From contig JAQGDQ010000163.1 in NCBI GenBank assembly GCA_030141605.1, forward strand, positions 402,548-466,547: a stretch of 64,000 nt of DNA, read 5' to 3'. The stretch comes from Tubiluchus corallicola. Its lineage: Eukaryota > Priapulida > Priapulimorpha > Priapulimorphida > Tubiluchidae. Shown here piece by piece: positions 49,835 through 62,478 of this stretch (positions are counted from its first letter, which is position 1; every line of letters starts with the position of its first letter). The notes beneath the pieces are model-generated. The model was not told where the DNA came from. It searched no databases and saw nothing but the letters and a program-made list of their open reading frames with translations. Position numbers and translations under genes: made by a program.

Positions 49835-52262
49835 AGTTTCACTGTTGTCCATTAATATGCTGGTAACGTAAGCATTAAATAATCAAAGTTTTACCTTAAG
49901 ACTTAATTCCTTGCTAGTTAATATATTCTTGTGCTGAAGAAAATCATGTCATCTTCGGTGCTTAAACGTTTCAAAACACAGCATTACTGCAGCCGTACAT
50001 CGTTTGTTCTGACTTCCGCCTTTAAAAGATGCACTAGAATGACAATTAATTGCCTGAGTCTTCACTACGCCATAAACGCCCTATAAAATACTATTATACC
50101 ACAAACTACTTTTTACACTTGTTCATTTCACGGCAATATGCCAATTCCCTAGGAATAATAATAATAATGATAATAATAATCTTTTTATTTATCTTGCAAC
50201 ACATGCACAGTTATAATACAATTAATTTGGAAACAAAAATGTGAAGAAAGGGCAGCTAAAGACAAATTGGTCATCTAGTCAGCTGCAAATACAGCAAGAC
50301 AGCAAGCTTGGTGTCTCTCCAAGTAAAAAAATTGACCAAGTCAGCAGTTCCTTTACTAGGCTAACAAGTAAATGCAAGATGAACATCAAAGATGTTATTA
50401 TTTGACCATTTCAATTATGACAATAATTACGATTAACAAAATTATCCTGTCATACATGATGAAGATAAGAACACATTTATGGTTGTATGAATCACAAGTT
50501 TAATATTAAATCTTAATCTGTCTTTCATATTCACACGCGATGGTGTGTTATTTTTATACAGAAAAAAGACACAAAGCATCGCCAATGAGCAAGGTAACTA
50601 AAATTTTGATTTTGGTTTAATTGTAACGTAGGAGCAAATATTTACGCAATTAATGCACAATGCCTATATGCATACAATTAACCTATTAATACCTACAATT
50701 TAAAGGTAACATGAACTTTCAATAGGTAAAAATGAATATTACCAAATTTCATAAAACAATTTTCCTAAGTTGCTTTTATCTTATCACAAAGCACAAGCCA
50801 TCATGACTAATAGCTGTAGTTGCCTTTAAAAATTGAATATCATTTGTTTAACAAAAAGTTGTATTATATAGCTGAGCCATAAAGGATTGTTCAAAAATAG
50901 AACTTAATCACAGTAAAAAATATTAGTTGAACGTGTTTGAGTGTGAGTAGAAGTCTCAGACAAGAATCGTCAGTTACAGTGAATCACTTCTGTGTGAGTT
51001 AAAAAAGCCACTGTGTTCTAAATTTAAGCTAACAATAACTGATTCCAACAAGAAAGACGTCATTGTACTAATCATTGCATCATTGTTGGTATATGTTCTA
51101 TTTGAAAGACTATATAGACACTCTAACCTGATTATGCTCAGTCGTCATACAAAGCGTGGTATTTCACTAGCGCACTCTAAAATTCGAAAAGCAAAATTCA
51201 CACAATTTGAAAACTGTATCTAGTTGAAATTTTACACAATACTGAAAATTCGCGATGCGGTCAACTCAATGTCAACGTTAAGCAGTTATGTGTATAACCT
51301 AGTTCACTGGCTTATTACGAGTTTCTGCGTGTTAACGCCTTATTGTACTTCACTCATCATCAGCAACCTTTGAAGCCGGTAGCACCGAAAGTGAGAAATA
51401 AAAGGCAAGCCCGAAATACAGATTTTAATGGTACCTAAACAAGTTTATGTTTCACATTTATTTTATCCAAAGGCTAACACTGCAGCTTGGCTGGATAAAA
51501 CACGCTCGAAACATGAGGTAGAAAACGTTTGTTGTGGCGCTTTGATTTTGCTTTTAAGTGACTCTTGAGATGGTGGCAATTTGTGTATTATAAATGTCCC
51601 AAGTTCTACTATTATAATTCCTATTACTGCAGACCGTGCATAACACAAACTCTATAGTAGCAATCTAATCTATAGTACTAATCTATAGTAGCAACTATAA
51701 TTATAGAAACATAATTATGTACAAGTGAAACATTGGTTTATTCAGAGCCAGACCCTTTAGTTAAAAACATCCAGCCAGAAATGCATTGATTCAATTTGGT
51801 CTATAGCCTTTGTTACTGCTAATGGCGTTTTATTCTCAAAAATATGATTTAAATAATAAATATCCCATATATGTATAAAGAACTTTGCACGGGAGAATTG
51901 AGATGTGGTGCAAAACAAGTGTGAAAGAATTAAATCTCATCATCTGAACATTAATGGGAAGAAGATAGCAGAAGATGTCTCTTCACCTATTCAAACACAT
52001 ACACACAAATGAATACACAGTACATGTTTATTTCTCTTATATAGCTATTATGTCTTGAAAATGTAAAATATTTGCAGTGCAAACAGCAGACAGACATTTT
52101 AACTATTAATTTTTACACGAAAATTAAATTAATTTTGCTAATTTCGCTATTACGTATGTATACTTATATCTCACTTGTTACTTTTCAGTACTGTACATAT
52201 GTTAGTATTGTTGCAAGTTTCCTTTGAGGGGAAATCGAGTGTACGTTTTGTATATTCTTCAG
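49835..52262. other. AT-rich spacer upstream of the F-box gene
   Basis: No gene or repeat family recognised apart from a short (AAT)n run at 50156-50180. Any 5' exon of the F-box gene would lie here, but none can be defined. Confidence 0.35.
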
Positions 52263-52265
52263 GTT

Positions 52266-53252
52266 ATGCTACTGCAGATGCCGAATGAACTCCAAGTCCT
52301 AATTTGCAGTTACCTGGATACTGCAAGTATGCAAAATCTGAGTCTAACATGCCATCAAATGCATTGTATCGTCAACAACCCATCAAACTGGAAGCGTCGC
52401 ATCATTTTTCTTAGGGAACTCACACGACTCTCTGCCATCTCTGCAGTGACGCTGAAGTCTAGAAATCCCACGAATTTGGTCTTAACCGTGTCAAGTGATG
52501 CTGATTTACTGGGTGGAAAAGCAGAACTAGTATACAGACTTGCTAAGTGCACACCTGAGTTAAAATCTTTGTATGTCAGTAGCGACAAATTTTCAACAAT
52601 TCAGCCGCTGATGCATATGAATCTTATTATTCTCATCTATGCCAATCAAAAGGCTGATCACAATCACACTTTCTTTTCTAGTTTAACTGAAACAGCCTAT
52701 CCCCACTTGAGGATTCTTCACATATCTGGCTTTACACATGTTACTCTGCCAGCTGTTGGCAAACTGCAACAACTGGAAGAGTTAAATCTTGTCGGCACCT
52801 GCACTTCATTTCTGGCACTGGTCAATCGGGTCGTATATAGTCTGCCAAGACTGACTCGACTATTCTTGGAAAAGAGCAAGAACAGCTATTGGCATCAGTT
52901 GAGAAAGGAGGAACAAATGGCCGAGCTGACTGAATTGCTACAGCCTCCTAAGGGAACTCTGCAAATGACCGAGTTGTGCAGTAAAAGCTGCAGCATGGTG
53001 CAATATATCCATCTCCATCTTGACATGCTGCATGTAAATTATAAGTATGGCAGAGCAATGTCTATTACTAAAAACAAAAGCTATGAAGCTGACTACAGCT
53101 GTTACGTGCCATTCCTCAAACTGGAGAACATATTTATAGGACTAATCACACCTTGGCGGGAACATGCCCGTAGTTGTGCTTGTTGTGCACATATCAGTCA
53201 GGAAGCATACTTACACCATTACCAGAAAACGTACAAAAATTTGATAAAATGA
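52266..53252 (+). CDS. F-box protein with leucine-rich-like C-terminal half
   Basis: 328 aa from ATG 52266. An F-box lies at about residues 4-43: MPNELQVLICSYLDTASMQN followed by LSLTCHQMHCI and the conserved NW. F-box proteins bind SKP1 and recruit substrates to SCF ubiquitin ligases. Degenerate LRR-like strands follow (HLRILHISGF, QLEELNLVGTCTSF, LPRLTRLFLEKS), then a cysteine-rich patch (CACCAH) near the end. A good splice acceptor (tatattcttcag, ending at 52262) sits right before the start, so this may be the last coding exon or follow a 5' UTR intron. I cannot assign it to a named FBXL/FBXO orthologue; the substrate is unknown. Other open codons upstream to 52224 lack an ATG. Confidence 0.75.
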   Translation: MLLQMPNELQVLICSYLDTASMQNLSLTCHQMHCIVNNPSNWKRRIIFLRELTRLSAISAVTLKSRNPTNLVLTVSSDADLLGGKAELVYRLAKCTPELKSLYVSSDKFSTIQPLMHMNLIILIYANQKADHNHTFFSSLTETAYPHLRILHISGFTHVTLPAVGKLQQLEELNLVGTCTSFLALVNRVVYSLPRLTRLFLEKSKNSYWHQLRKEEQMAELTELLQPPKGTLQMTELCSKSCSMVQYIHLHLDMLHVNYKYGRAMSITKNKSYEADYSCYVPFLKLENIFIGLITPWREHARSCACCAHISQEAYLHHYQKTYKNLIK

Positions 53253-53272
53253 TGCTCTGTAAGAGACTTTTA

Positions 53273-53278
53273 AATAAA
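53273..53278 (+). terminator. F-box gene polyadenylation signal
   Basis: AATAAA only about 20 nt after the stop, partly overlapping a second one (53277-53282), implying a very short 3' UTR. Confidence 0.6.
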
Positions 53279-53282
53279 TAAA

Positions 53283-54154
53283 CTATAATCTATCAATTGG
53301 GCATAATTTTTTTGCCGATAGCATCTGTTTGAAAGATTATCAGTAATGTTGCTGTACTGTGAGTGAATTAACTACACTTGTACATATTTTACAGTAACTA
53401 CAAGATCAGTTGTTTTTATTATTATAGTCATCTGTCTATTTATAGTGAAAACTCTATCATCACGATCCCAAAATCCATCTTCACTTTCTTCTTCAAGACC
53501 AATACACACCTTTCAAAACCAACTATTTTTTAAAATTTACATGATAATTATCTCCAACATTTTTGCGTGTTTTTCTTGTAAAAAAGGGTAATAAATAAAC
53601 ATACTTACTTACTTACTTGTGCTGGTACATCTTGTAATGTACCAGAAAAAAGCCAAATAAAATAAATTACTCATTTTTTTGAACTAGTAATCGGCAGGCA
53701 TAAAACGCACGAAAAGGCTAAAATGAAAAAAAGACGTAACATAGCAATTTCCATCATAATTCAAATTCTATTGCCACAAAAAACAGGAAGAATAACATAT
53801 CATAATGCAATACGTAAATCTTTATTTCAGCTTAATGTACATTGCACCCATATACTACAGGAACAGTCTGGTCTAAACATTATAGTACGACACCAGCAAA
53901 TAATAATTATTCATAATATTAACTAAAAGATTATTATTATTAATGATGTAACAAACGCATAACTGTTTAAAACTGGAATCAAATTCACTAGGTTTGAATA
54001 CAGGCAGCGCAGCGCCCTTTCTTTTGACCAAATTTGGATTCAAAATTCAATAACTGCGCATTTCCTTTACCAGTAATAACTCTTAGTAAATATGACACAA
54101 AGGAAAATTCAGACTATATTGCTTGGTTTAACAGTAAAGAAACTCTAAAGATAT
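53283..54154. other. Spacer between F-box gene and BEL/Pao element
   Basis: AT-rich; a short (ACTT)n run at 53602-53620. No gene recognised. Confidence 0.35.
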
Positions 54155-54579
54155 TGTAATGTATACGCTCAAATCAAAGTTGCGTTCCCATATCTATGTA
54201 GTTTATTCTGCAAAAATACAAATTTTCTGTAGTCTACTGAAGAGGTAATTACTACATCTACAAATCTAGTGAAATGAAAGTGCTAGAAAATAAGTGCTAC
54301 AGATTACTACGTTACACTAAAAAAGCTAAAATGCATACATACATTGTTGGTCCAATATTGAGTCGAGAAAAAGCCAGAATGTCAGTAAAAGATAGCAGTA
54401 TAATTATAAGACAATTTTTAAATGCAACAAAGACGTGCGTACATGACAAGTTCCACCTATACAATGTCAGAGTAGAAAAAGTAGTCTAGAGGTTGAGCTA
54501 CAGTCTAATATGTTGTGGCTTCTAATGCATATACTACCTTGAGAAGAGGTAATGGACCAAAACATTTGCACCTGCAGCA
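54155..54579 (-). repeat. BEL/Pao 3' LTR
   Basis: 425 bp, TG...CA ends, near-identical to 61276-61684. It carries an extra ~17 bp around 54223-54245 relative to the other LTR. Confidence 0.93.
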
Positions 54580-54592
54580 CCCCGCCCCCTTT
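54580..54592 (-). promoter_or_regulatory. Polypurine tract of the BEL/Pao element
   Basis: On the element's strand AAAGGGGGCGGGG directly abuts the TG of the 3' LTR, the expected plus-strand primer position in reverse transcription. Confidence 0.8.
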
Positions 54593-54677
54593 GAATGTTC
54601 TATCTGGAACATGAAACATAACAAAATATTTATCAATCATTAAACTTTAACCTCATTTTGGAACACAAAAAAACAGT

Positions 54678-54950
54678 TTATGAAACACGCTCAAGCAGAC
54701 AAAGTTTCTGCACAGGCCGTTTCAGAGTTGACGACTTTGTCTTGAGCAACACAGAGTGGACCAAGCCATCTTTACCCGGATAAGTATCCATAATCCGTCC
54801 AAGTTCCCAACGGTTTCTTGGCAAGGTGTTGTCGATTAATAGAACAACATCTCCACACTTGAGATTTTCCTTCTGCTTCTCCCACTTTTGGAATTGTTGC
54901 AGCATCGGAAGATATTCATGAGTCCATCGCCGCCAAAAGACATCTGTCAA
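54678..54950 (-). pseudogene. BEL/Pao integrase C-terminal domain (DUF5641 type)
   Basis: Last part of pol: [17 protein letters not shown], then [16 protein letters not shown] and [20 protein letters not shown], the C-terminal pattern specific to BEL/Pao integrases. It is separated from the main pol frame by disrupted sequence at 54951-55097 that still carries related codons. Confidence 0.88.
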
Positions 54951-55097
54951 ATACTGTACCTGGCGCCATCTTCGCCTATATAGTCAGAATAATCAAAGAG
55001 CTTGACAGGTACTGATCCAGCTCTTAACAACAGTAAGTGGTTTGGAGTGAGAGCCTCAAGATCATTTGGATCATCTGACACTGTTGTGATCGGCCTA

Positions 55098-58000
55098 TCA
55101 TTTATAATGGACTACCATGCACATCAGAGTAGGCAAGCTTTCATTGTCAAGCCTTTGCTCACTGCATATAGAAAAGGCAACTCTGCTAATGGATCGGATC
55201 ATCCTTTCCCAAGCTCCACCATGATGGGATGCACCTGGTGTGTTAAAGATCCATTGTACATGACGCTTCCGTAGAACATCTGCAATCTTCTGCTGATCCC
55301 AGTTGCATATTGCTGCTCTCAATTCTTTCTCTGCACCGACAAAGTTAGTGCCATTGTCAGATCGGATGATAGACGGAGGCCCACGGCGAGAAATAAATCT
55401 GAAAAGAGCATTAATGAAACTATCAGTCTCCAGGGAATGTAGTACCTCTATGTGAATAGCACGAATTGTCAGGCAAGTGAAGACACATCCGTATCTTTTC
55501 ATCTCTGAACGACCTCTTTTGACAAAAAACGGACCAAAGCAGTCCACACCAACAGCTGTGAAGGCAGATAGAGCTGGAGACACGCGATCATCTGGCAGAT
55601 CAGCCATTTTTTGAGACAATGGAACACCATCACGTCGTCTACAGACTATGCAGCTCGATAAGAGTGATCTGACTCTGGTTCTAACCTTGATGATCCAGTA
55701 CTTCTGTCTCAGCTTGGCAACCACATACTCTCGTCCAGAATGTCCTGACATTTCATGTGCTTCACGTATAATCAGGTCTACTATGTGATGATGTTTAGGC
55801 AGAATCATCTGGTGCATGCTCTTCACACGGCCCCCTACACACATCACTCCATTGGAATCTATGACTGGATTTAACTTCCTCAGAGTTTTCATTACATCAT
55901 CATTTTTCAAGCACTTGTACTGTAGATATTTGACAATGCTGATCTCTGCCTGCTGCAGTTCTTCAACAGATAAACTGGCATCAAAGGACTTAGCATCCAT
56001 TCCTCTAGCTTTGCTCAGTAAAATGTTCCGCAGCCGCAGGATCCAGCCGACAGATTTTCGCAGCCTGTACCATGACGAGTGCCTCTTAAACATATTTTCT
56101 AAAGCTATTGACCCGGCTTCTACTGATGTCACTGCACCACGTGATACAGCTTTCTGAGACTTCACACTTTCACGCTTGATTTCCATTTCTGGATGATGCA
56201 AATTTTTTACCTCGAGTTCTATCCATTCAGATTTTGGCAACCACAAAAACTCAGGACCATTAATCCATCTTTTCTGCTGAAGTAGTTCATCAACTGACAA
56301 GCCTCTTGAAGCATCATCAGCAACGTTGTCCTCACTTCTGATATGGTGCCATTGAGAAGGCATAGAAGCTTCATGTATAATACCAAGCCTGTTAGCTACA
56401 AACGTTTTGAAGCGTTTATCAGTGTTGTGTATGTAGCCCAGAACTATACTGCTATCAGTCCAGTACCAGGTCTCATCTATGTCGGTTCTCAACTCACGCG
56501 AGATTGTCTGGCCGATCTTAACAGCAAGTACAGCTGCCGATAGCTCTAGCCTAGGAACAGTCATTCTATGCATGGGAGCTAGCCGTGCTTTGGCCAAAAC
56601 AAGACAGCAGTGTATCTTCTCATCAGCATTCACAAGCCGCATATATGCCACAGCAGCATAAGCATCCTCAGATGCATCTCCAAAGACATGCAATTCACAT
56701 CTCAGCACATGTCCAAAGTTCTTTGGCATGAAGCATCTCTCAACACCAAACTGATCTAAATTTGTAGCTTGCTTCATCCAGTTAATCCAGTGGTATTGAA
56801 CATCAGTAGACAACTGGCTGTCCCATTCTTTCCTTAGTCTGCTTTCTTGCTGAAAGAGCTTCTTTGCTACAAGTGTAACGGGACAGGCTAGACCCAAAGG
56901 ATCATACACGGAAGAAAGAACACTCGATAAACCTCGCTTTGTGAGTGGCTTCTCCTTTAATTTGGCTTGGACACAAAGTTCATCTCTGTCCACATTCCAA
57001 CGTAAGCCCAGAGCTCTTTCTAATGGCAAGGAACCTTTTGAAATGTCAATTTCTTGAACAGATTCAGCTCTATCCTCTTCAGGAACCATTTCGAGTATCT
57101 TGACACTAGTGCTAATCCATTTAGTTATATGGAACCCACCACGGGCTAACAACTCTGTCAATTTAACTACAAACTCAGTGGCATCATCATCAGTCAAAAA
57201 GCTCTTCAAACAGTCGTCAACATAAAAATCACGAAGCACTGCATCAATAATCTTGCTGTCAAACTCGTGAATGTTATCCAGGGCAGTTTTCTGCAAAGCA
57301 TATGTAGCACAACTGGGGCTCCAATTACCTCCAAAAAGATGCCTCGTCATCCTGTAGACCTGTGGTTGTTTTGTCAAGTCACCATCTGGGTACCACAAAA
57401 ACCGCAAAACATCTCGATGATGTTTGGATACTACAACCTGGTTAAACATGGCCTCTATGTCAGACATAAGTGCCACAGGGCCTTCCCGAAATCGAATCAG
57501 AACAGCTAGCAAGTCGGGCCCTTGTTTGACAGCTTTATTTAAAGAAATTTCTTCAAACAGAACGGAGCAATCAAAGACAATGCGAAGTTTTGGCTTATTC
57601 GGATTCACTACACCATGATGCGGGAGATACCACACAAATCCAGGTGTTCCTTCTAAGTCACATGCTGCAACTTTCTCTGCATAACCTTTTTCTAGAAGCT
57701 CCTTCATGCGTCGTGTATATTTTTTATGCAGCTCAGGGTCCTTTGAGAGCCGATACTTCAATGACTGAAGACGCTTCTCAGCAATCTTGCGATTATCGGG
57801 CAGATCAGGAGGATTCACTTTAAATGGTATGTCCAGGGTATAGTGACCATCTATTAGTTGCGCTGAACTATCCCACACATTTAGCACTTCCTTGTCCTCA
57901 AGTGACATGCTGCGCTGGTCGACGTTATCCAATGAATCAACTTCCCAAAATCTTTTCACTTGGTTTGTTAAGTCTTCATAAGATTGCACGACATTGACGA

Positions 58001-58259
58001 CAGCATTCAAATTCTGAGAATCAAGATTATGAAGTCCATTCACAACCCAGCCCAATGGCGTCCGTACAGCATATGGTTCTCCGGAATTCCCTGCCTTTAC
58101 TTGCAGAGGCTTAAATGCATGAGCACAGTCTTGTCCAATTAGTAATAAGACATCTTCCGCTGGCCTCATGTTAGCTAGTCGTAAATTCTTTAAATGATCC
58201 CAACTACATACATCTGAACTGGTAACCACGCTATCCCGCAAAGATGGAAATTTCTCCAA
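55098..58259 (-). pseudogene. BEL/Pao pol: reverse transcriptase, RNase H, integrase
   Basis: 1053-codon open frame. Residues 1-80 hold the end of the protease/linker region (PLGWVVNGL). RT: KLRIVFDCS (225-232), SDIEAMFNQV (266-275, first catalytic Asp), FYVDDCLKS (345-353, YVDD catalytic box), then PRLELSAAV. RNase H begins with FGDASEDAYAAVAY. Integrase has the HHCC zinc finger (HHHIVD, HEMSGHSG, CIVCRRRDG) and DDE residues in GVDCFGPFF, RSDNGTNFVG and GGAWERM. The frame is lost after the integrase core, at the low-coordinate end. Catalytic motifs look intact. Reported as broken; not reconstructed. Confidence 0.95.
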
Positions 58260-58669
58260 GGCATAAACTTTAGAAAGATAATAACTTCTCTATCAACTGG
58301 TTTGCCAAAGGTCGGACTGACATACAGAGATATTTCCAGTGCCTTAACCATTGACCCATTATTCAAAGTTGATAATGACAAAGTCTGCTCGTGTCCTTGC
58401 AGGCCAAGCTTCTCAACTAATTGTCGGGAACAAAATGACTTGTTACTGCCAGGGTCTAACAAAGCATGAGTAACCATTCCCTTGGCATGTTCAGATGTTT
58501 TGACAAAAACTGTAACAACAGGCAAAGAAGTTCTTGTAGAAGTCTGCATTGACTTGCAGGCACAACTACTTGCCTCAGTAAGCTTCTTCTCATTTTGCTG
58601 AACATCAGACTTGTCCAACGTGAAGGCCTCATGTAACAGCTTTGAATGTTTCATATTGCAGTTCTCCAC
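58190..58669 (-). pseudogene. BEL/Pao zinc knuckle end and aspartic protease
   Basis: Open frame continuing from gag after an in-frame TAA. It holds the second half of a zinc knuckle and a retropepsin-type protease (DUF1758): VTHALLDPGSNKSFCS, with LLDPGS replacing the more usual DSGS/DTGS core. A frameshift near 58260 separates it from pol. Confidence 0.85.
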
Positions 58670-58705
58670 TGCACAACCTGGGCGATTGCACCTTCTGGAA
58701 AAATG

Positions 58706-59803
58706 TTAAGCCTTTAAACAGTTGAAACATAACTTCTTTTCTTTAACAAGCTTTGTTTTATTCTCGGCATCTAGCTCCATGAATCTTTCACACTTGTCTA
58801 AATTGTGATTGCCAGTACACTGAGGGCATATTCTCACAAACTGAGATTGCTCAGGAAAGGATGTCTTCCTTTTGACCGCCTTTGTATTGGCAACAGTGTA
58901 GCTAAAACTTTTTGTAATGTTCCCCTTTTCCTTGCGGGTAGGCAGCTTAGACTCTTTCATCTCACAAAGTCCAAAAACTGGATCATTCATTTCTCTTGCT
59001 ACCTTCATCAGAAACGATGATAGTATGTCAATACCAGGATACCTTCCAAATTCTGTTAAATGTTCTATAGCTTTGGTGCGCCATTTGGATTGAAGATGGT
59101 ATGGTAAACGTCTAACTATATCTGCCATGCTGCGAGTAGTGCTCATTTCATTCATCTTTCCCATAGCTTGCAAGGTCACTCTAGCATTATTTAAGTCATC
59201 AGCAAGTTTTAGCAAACCTTTGGCATCCTGTGATTTAATATGTGGTCCTTCAGTCAGTCTTTTCATCCAAATCTCCTGTATCTGATGATTATCACCAAAT
59301 CTCTCTTTCAAGATCCTTAAAGCTTCTGCATAGCCTCTGCTTCCTCCGGTCATAGCACAACAACGGATTGACTCATAGGCTTCTGCTGTACAAGACTGCA
59401 ACAGATGGTTCAGCTTCGCACTGTCATCAATTGGCTTGTTTCCAATTGCATTGTGAAAACAAGTAATGAAAGTCCAATATTCAATGGGATCTCCGGTAAA
59501 TTTGACTATATCTGGTCTAGGCAATGACATTAGATGAAACATATCTGCTAAATGATGAGGCGCAAAATTTGTGCGGGGCTGCCTTTCCGAAGAAACATGC
59601 TGCGAAGAAATTCTCGGAGCATCAATTGGTTGAGTAACTTGCTGTGGCTGCCATTCAGGTACCGATGGGTTAAGACCAAAATGGGCGGCTTCAGGTTCTG
59701 GATCAGCTATAGGTTCAGGTTGCTCATTGACCCACCTCAAGACACGCTGTTGCTTCTCTCTGGTAGCTATGGATTCTGGAGACAACTGTGATGCACATTC
59801 CAA
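58706..59803 (-). pseudogene. BEL/Pao gag, central and C-terminal part (DUF1759)
   Basis: 365 codons: DUF1759 capsid-like core (LPRPDIVKFTGDPIEYWTF, ALRILKERFGD, SMADIVRRLP), then a CPQCTGNHNLDKC zinc motif and the start of a second knuckle (CFNCLKA), closed by TAA in frame with the following protease frame. In phase with the upstream gag frame (59894-60610). Confidence 0.9.
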
Positions 59804-59893
59804 TTCAGCAATTGCATTTTCCTGGGCCTGTGCCTTTGCAAGCTCTGTTTCAAGTGCAAGCTTCTTGCGCTTTTGCTTGAGGTCAAGTTCCTC

Positions 59894-60610
59894 TTAATCC
59901 AGCTTTATCTGAGCATCTATCATATTAGCTTCAGCAAGAAGTGCTGCCTTCTTGGCTGCTGCTTTTGCCTTGATGCTACTCAAACTGCTCTTCCTTGAAG
60001 AAGACTTTTTAGGTACTGTAACCTTCTTAGATGGTACAGGTGAAGGGGGATTACTTGGTAACATCGGTTGCATGGGTGCCTTTGGTCGAGCACCACCAAA
60101 ATCTTTACGACTGACTTCAGTTCCAGATGATGTCACGCTGCAAGCAGTATTAGTAATGCTAACATTTGTGTCTTGGACAGGTGGCGCGCCCTCTAGCAAC
60201 AAACCTGAAACTGGAATTTTGGAAACATCACCACCTTCTGTATCAAAGTTAGCAGTAGCACCCGAATCATCTGCAGTGACAAGTTGCCGAATACCAATAT
60301 AATCTTCGGCAGTATTCATTATTGTGGTTACATCATTCTTAACTTCATCAGCATAAGTCTGTGATGTCATTTTGTCAGCATCATTTAAAAGTAAATGAAA
60401 CGCCCGATGAATCTGCAGAAAATCAGTATACAAAGTGCCTAACTCGCTGAGCACTTGTCTGATTTCCTCCACTGGTTCTTCTGCTTTAATACAATTCTGA
60501 AGCTTTTTTGACTTCATCGTATTCTGTCTCTTAGCATTAGTCCTTGCTGTCTTATGCGGTTTCATCTCTTCCATTTCAACTGACATTGTGCCTGTACAAA
60601 TATTTATCAA
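59894..60610 (-). pseudogene. BEL/Pao gag, N-terminal part
   Basis: 238 codons from ATG 60610: charged N-terminus, helical middle, proline/serine-rich linker and Ala/Lys-rich coiled segment (KAKAAAKKAALLAEANMID). A TAA at 59896-59894 interrupts a frame that otherwise continues into the central gag part. Confidence 0.85.
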
Positions 60611-61275
60611 AACGTGTTTAGCAAAATTTGCAAGTTAAAGTTCAACTTATCAAACAAACTTCAAAGCCTAAATTATTAATATTTAAGCTAGGATCCATTA
60701 TAATAGAAAACTTAACTTTCTCAGCAATAATTAACAACCTAGTTAAGCGTTTGCATTCATTCAAATTCATTCAGCTAACAAGCAATGCTAACCAAACCAT
60801 CAGCAAAAATCAACTACTTGGCAGTTAATTTTCAGCAAGGCTGTTAAAAAATGTAGGCTTCACTACTATAGAGCTCATATAAATTCAAATAATCAAATGA
60901 ACCCCTTTACATAAAAGGAAATTAAACATTTTAAATATAATTTATACTAAATACTTCGTACTGATACTCACAAGAGCTGACTTAGGCTAATCAGTGCAAA
61001 CATCAGGCAACAATAAAACATGAATAATAACACAAGTAAATGTTCATAGAAAATAAACTTCAAACTTGTCTGTCCTATGCTGCAGAATTCACACGGTATG
61101 GAAAGTTTTCCCGTCGATGCTCCATTGCAAAGCAATATAACGTTTTCCAGTAGTCAGCTGTTCAGCTAGCGAACTTCCAGGTATCCACGTCAAGGTCACA
61201 CACGCACCGTACGTCGGCCCTTTTGATATGACACCGCCTTGCCCAGACCTCATTGGAAGTACAATAATAAACGGT
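60611..61275 (-). other. BEL/Pao 5' leader
   Basis: Untranslated leader between the 5' LTR and gag. I could not identify a tRNA primer-binding site next to the LTR. The GC-richer segment at 61180-61250 is nearest to it. Confidence 0.5.
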
Positions 61276-61684
61276 TGTAATGTATACGCTCAAATCAAAG
61301 TTGCGTTCCCATATCTATGTAGTTTATTCTGCAAAAATACAAATAGTCTACAACTACTACATCTACAAATCTAGTGAAATAAAAGTGCTAGAAAATAAGT
61401 GCTACAGATCACTACGTTACACTAAAAAAGCTAAAATGCATACATACATTGTTGGTCCAATATTGAGTCGAGAAAAAGCCAGAATGTCAGTAAAAGGTAG
61501 CAGTATAATTATAAGACAATTTTTAAATGCAACAAAGACGTGTGTACATGACAAGTTCCACCTATACAATGTCAGAGTAGAAAAAGTAGTCTAGAGGATG
61601 AGCTACAGTCTAATATATTGTGGCTTCTAATGCATATTCTACCTTGAGAAGAGGTAATGGACCAAAACATTTGCACCTGCAACA
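61276..61684 (-). repeat. BEL/Pao 5' LTR
   Basis: 409 bp, TG...CA ends, pair of 54155-54579. A chance open frame of about 70-100 codons runs through both LTRs. Confidence 0.93.
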
Positions 61685-62423
61685 GAAACCTTTTCGAACT
61701 GTCTTTGGCTTTAGAAGTTAATAGTTATGTCACCTTGCGATAACGCTTGTGTGCTTTACCGACAGAATGCAGCATGTAACACCCTCAGCATTGTTAATTT
61801 CGGTTTATTTGCACCAGAGAATGTGATAACTGTTTCTACTGTCTCTTGCAGTTGTAGCTTTTCACATATGCTTCCAAGCACTAAAGCAAAAGCACAATTA
61901 TTATACAGACACCCGTTTATCTCCTAATGTTTTTTTTAATGTTGCTCAGCATTCCAAAAGGGAAAATTTTATTTGACTTTGGGAAATGATGAATACGCAG
62001 CGGCTTTGTATAACTGCTTCCATTTGCAAGACAAACTGAAGACGTACATCATTGACCAGTATTTGTTATTATAAGATCAAAAGATAATATATATTCATAA
62101 CATTATACATTAGGTGATTTAAGACGACTAACATTTGGCAAGATTCTAGATAAACTTTTTAACGTTTATTCAACAACATTGAAATTTTATTTTTCAGATG
62201 GTCTACCGCGTGGGGAGAGCAGGGATTTATTCGCGTTTTGAGAGGAATGAACACGTGTGGTTTAGGGAGCTACATTATAGTGCCTTGCATTTACCATGAC
62301 TAATTCTTTATAGAAAGTTGTTTGTGGGGTTATCTCTGTGGTTTCCATTTCTTTCATGTATATGGTTTGCTCTTGTTTTTTTAATGTATGTCATTATTAT
62401 ATTTATATTAATATTAATAATAA

Positions 62424-62478
<55 letters not shown>

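Larger units (their letters stand above)
54155..61684 (-). mobile_element. BEL/Pao LTR retrotransposon, nearly full-length
   Basis: 7.5 kb element on the minus strand: 5' LTR (61684-61276), leader, gag (60610-58706), protease, RT, RNase H and integrase (58669-55098), integrase C-terminal part (54950-54678), polypurine tract, 3' LTR (54579-54155). Domain order and the gag, aspartic-protease and C-terminal DUF types identify BEL/Pao rather than Gypsy or Copia. The LTRs differ by about nine substitutions plus one indel, so insertion was fairly recent, yet the coding part has two in-frame stops and at least two frameshifts. Flanking bases GATAT and GAAAC do not form a convincing 5-bp target duplication. 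Confidence 0.95.

Noticed and set aside
52224-52265. Upstream extension of the F-box protein (14 codons from TTG)
   Set aside because: It has no ATG and overlaps a good splice acceptor ending at 52262; the F-box starts right after ATG 52266.
54274-54489. Open frames inside the LTRs (also 61280-61594) as genes
   Set aside because: They are present in both LTR copies because the LTRs are duplicates. No domain is seen, and they run opposite to the element's transcription.
55002-59791. Plus-strand open stretches across the BEL/Pao element
   Set aside because: Antisense shadows of gag and pol frames; no recognisable domain.
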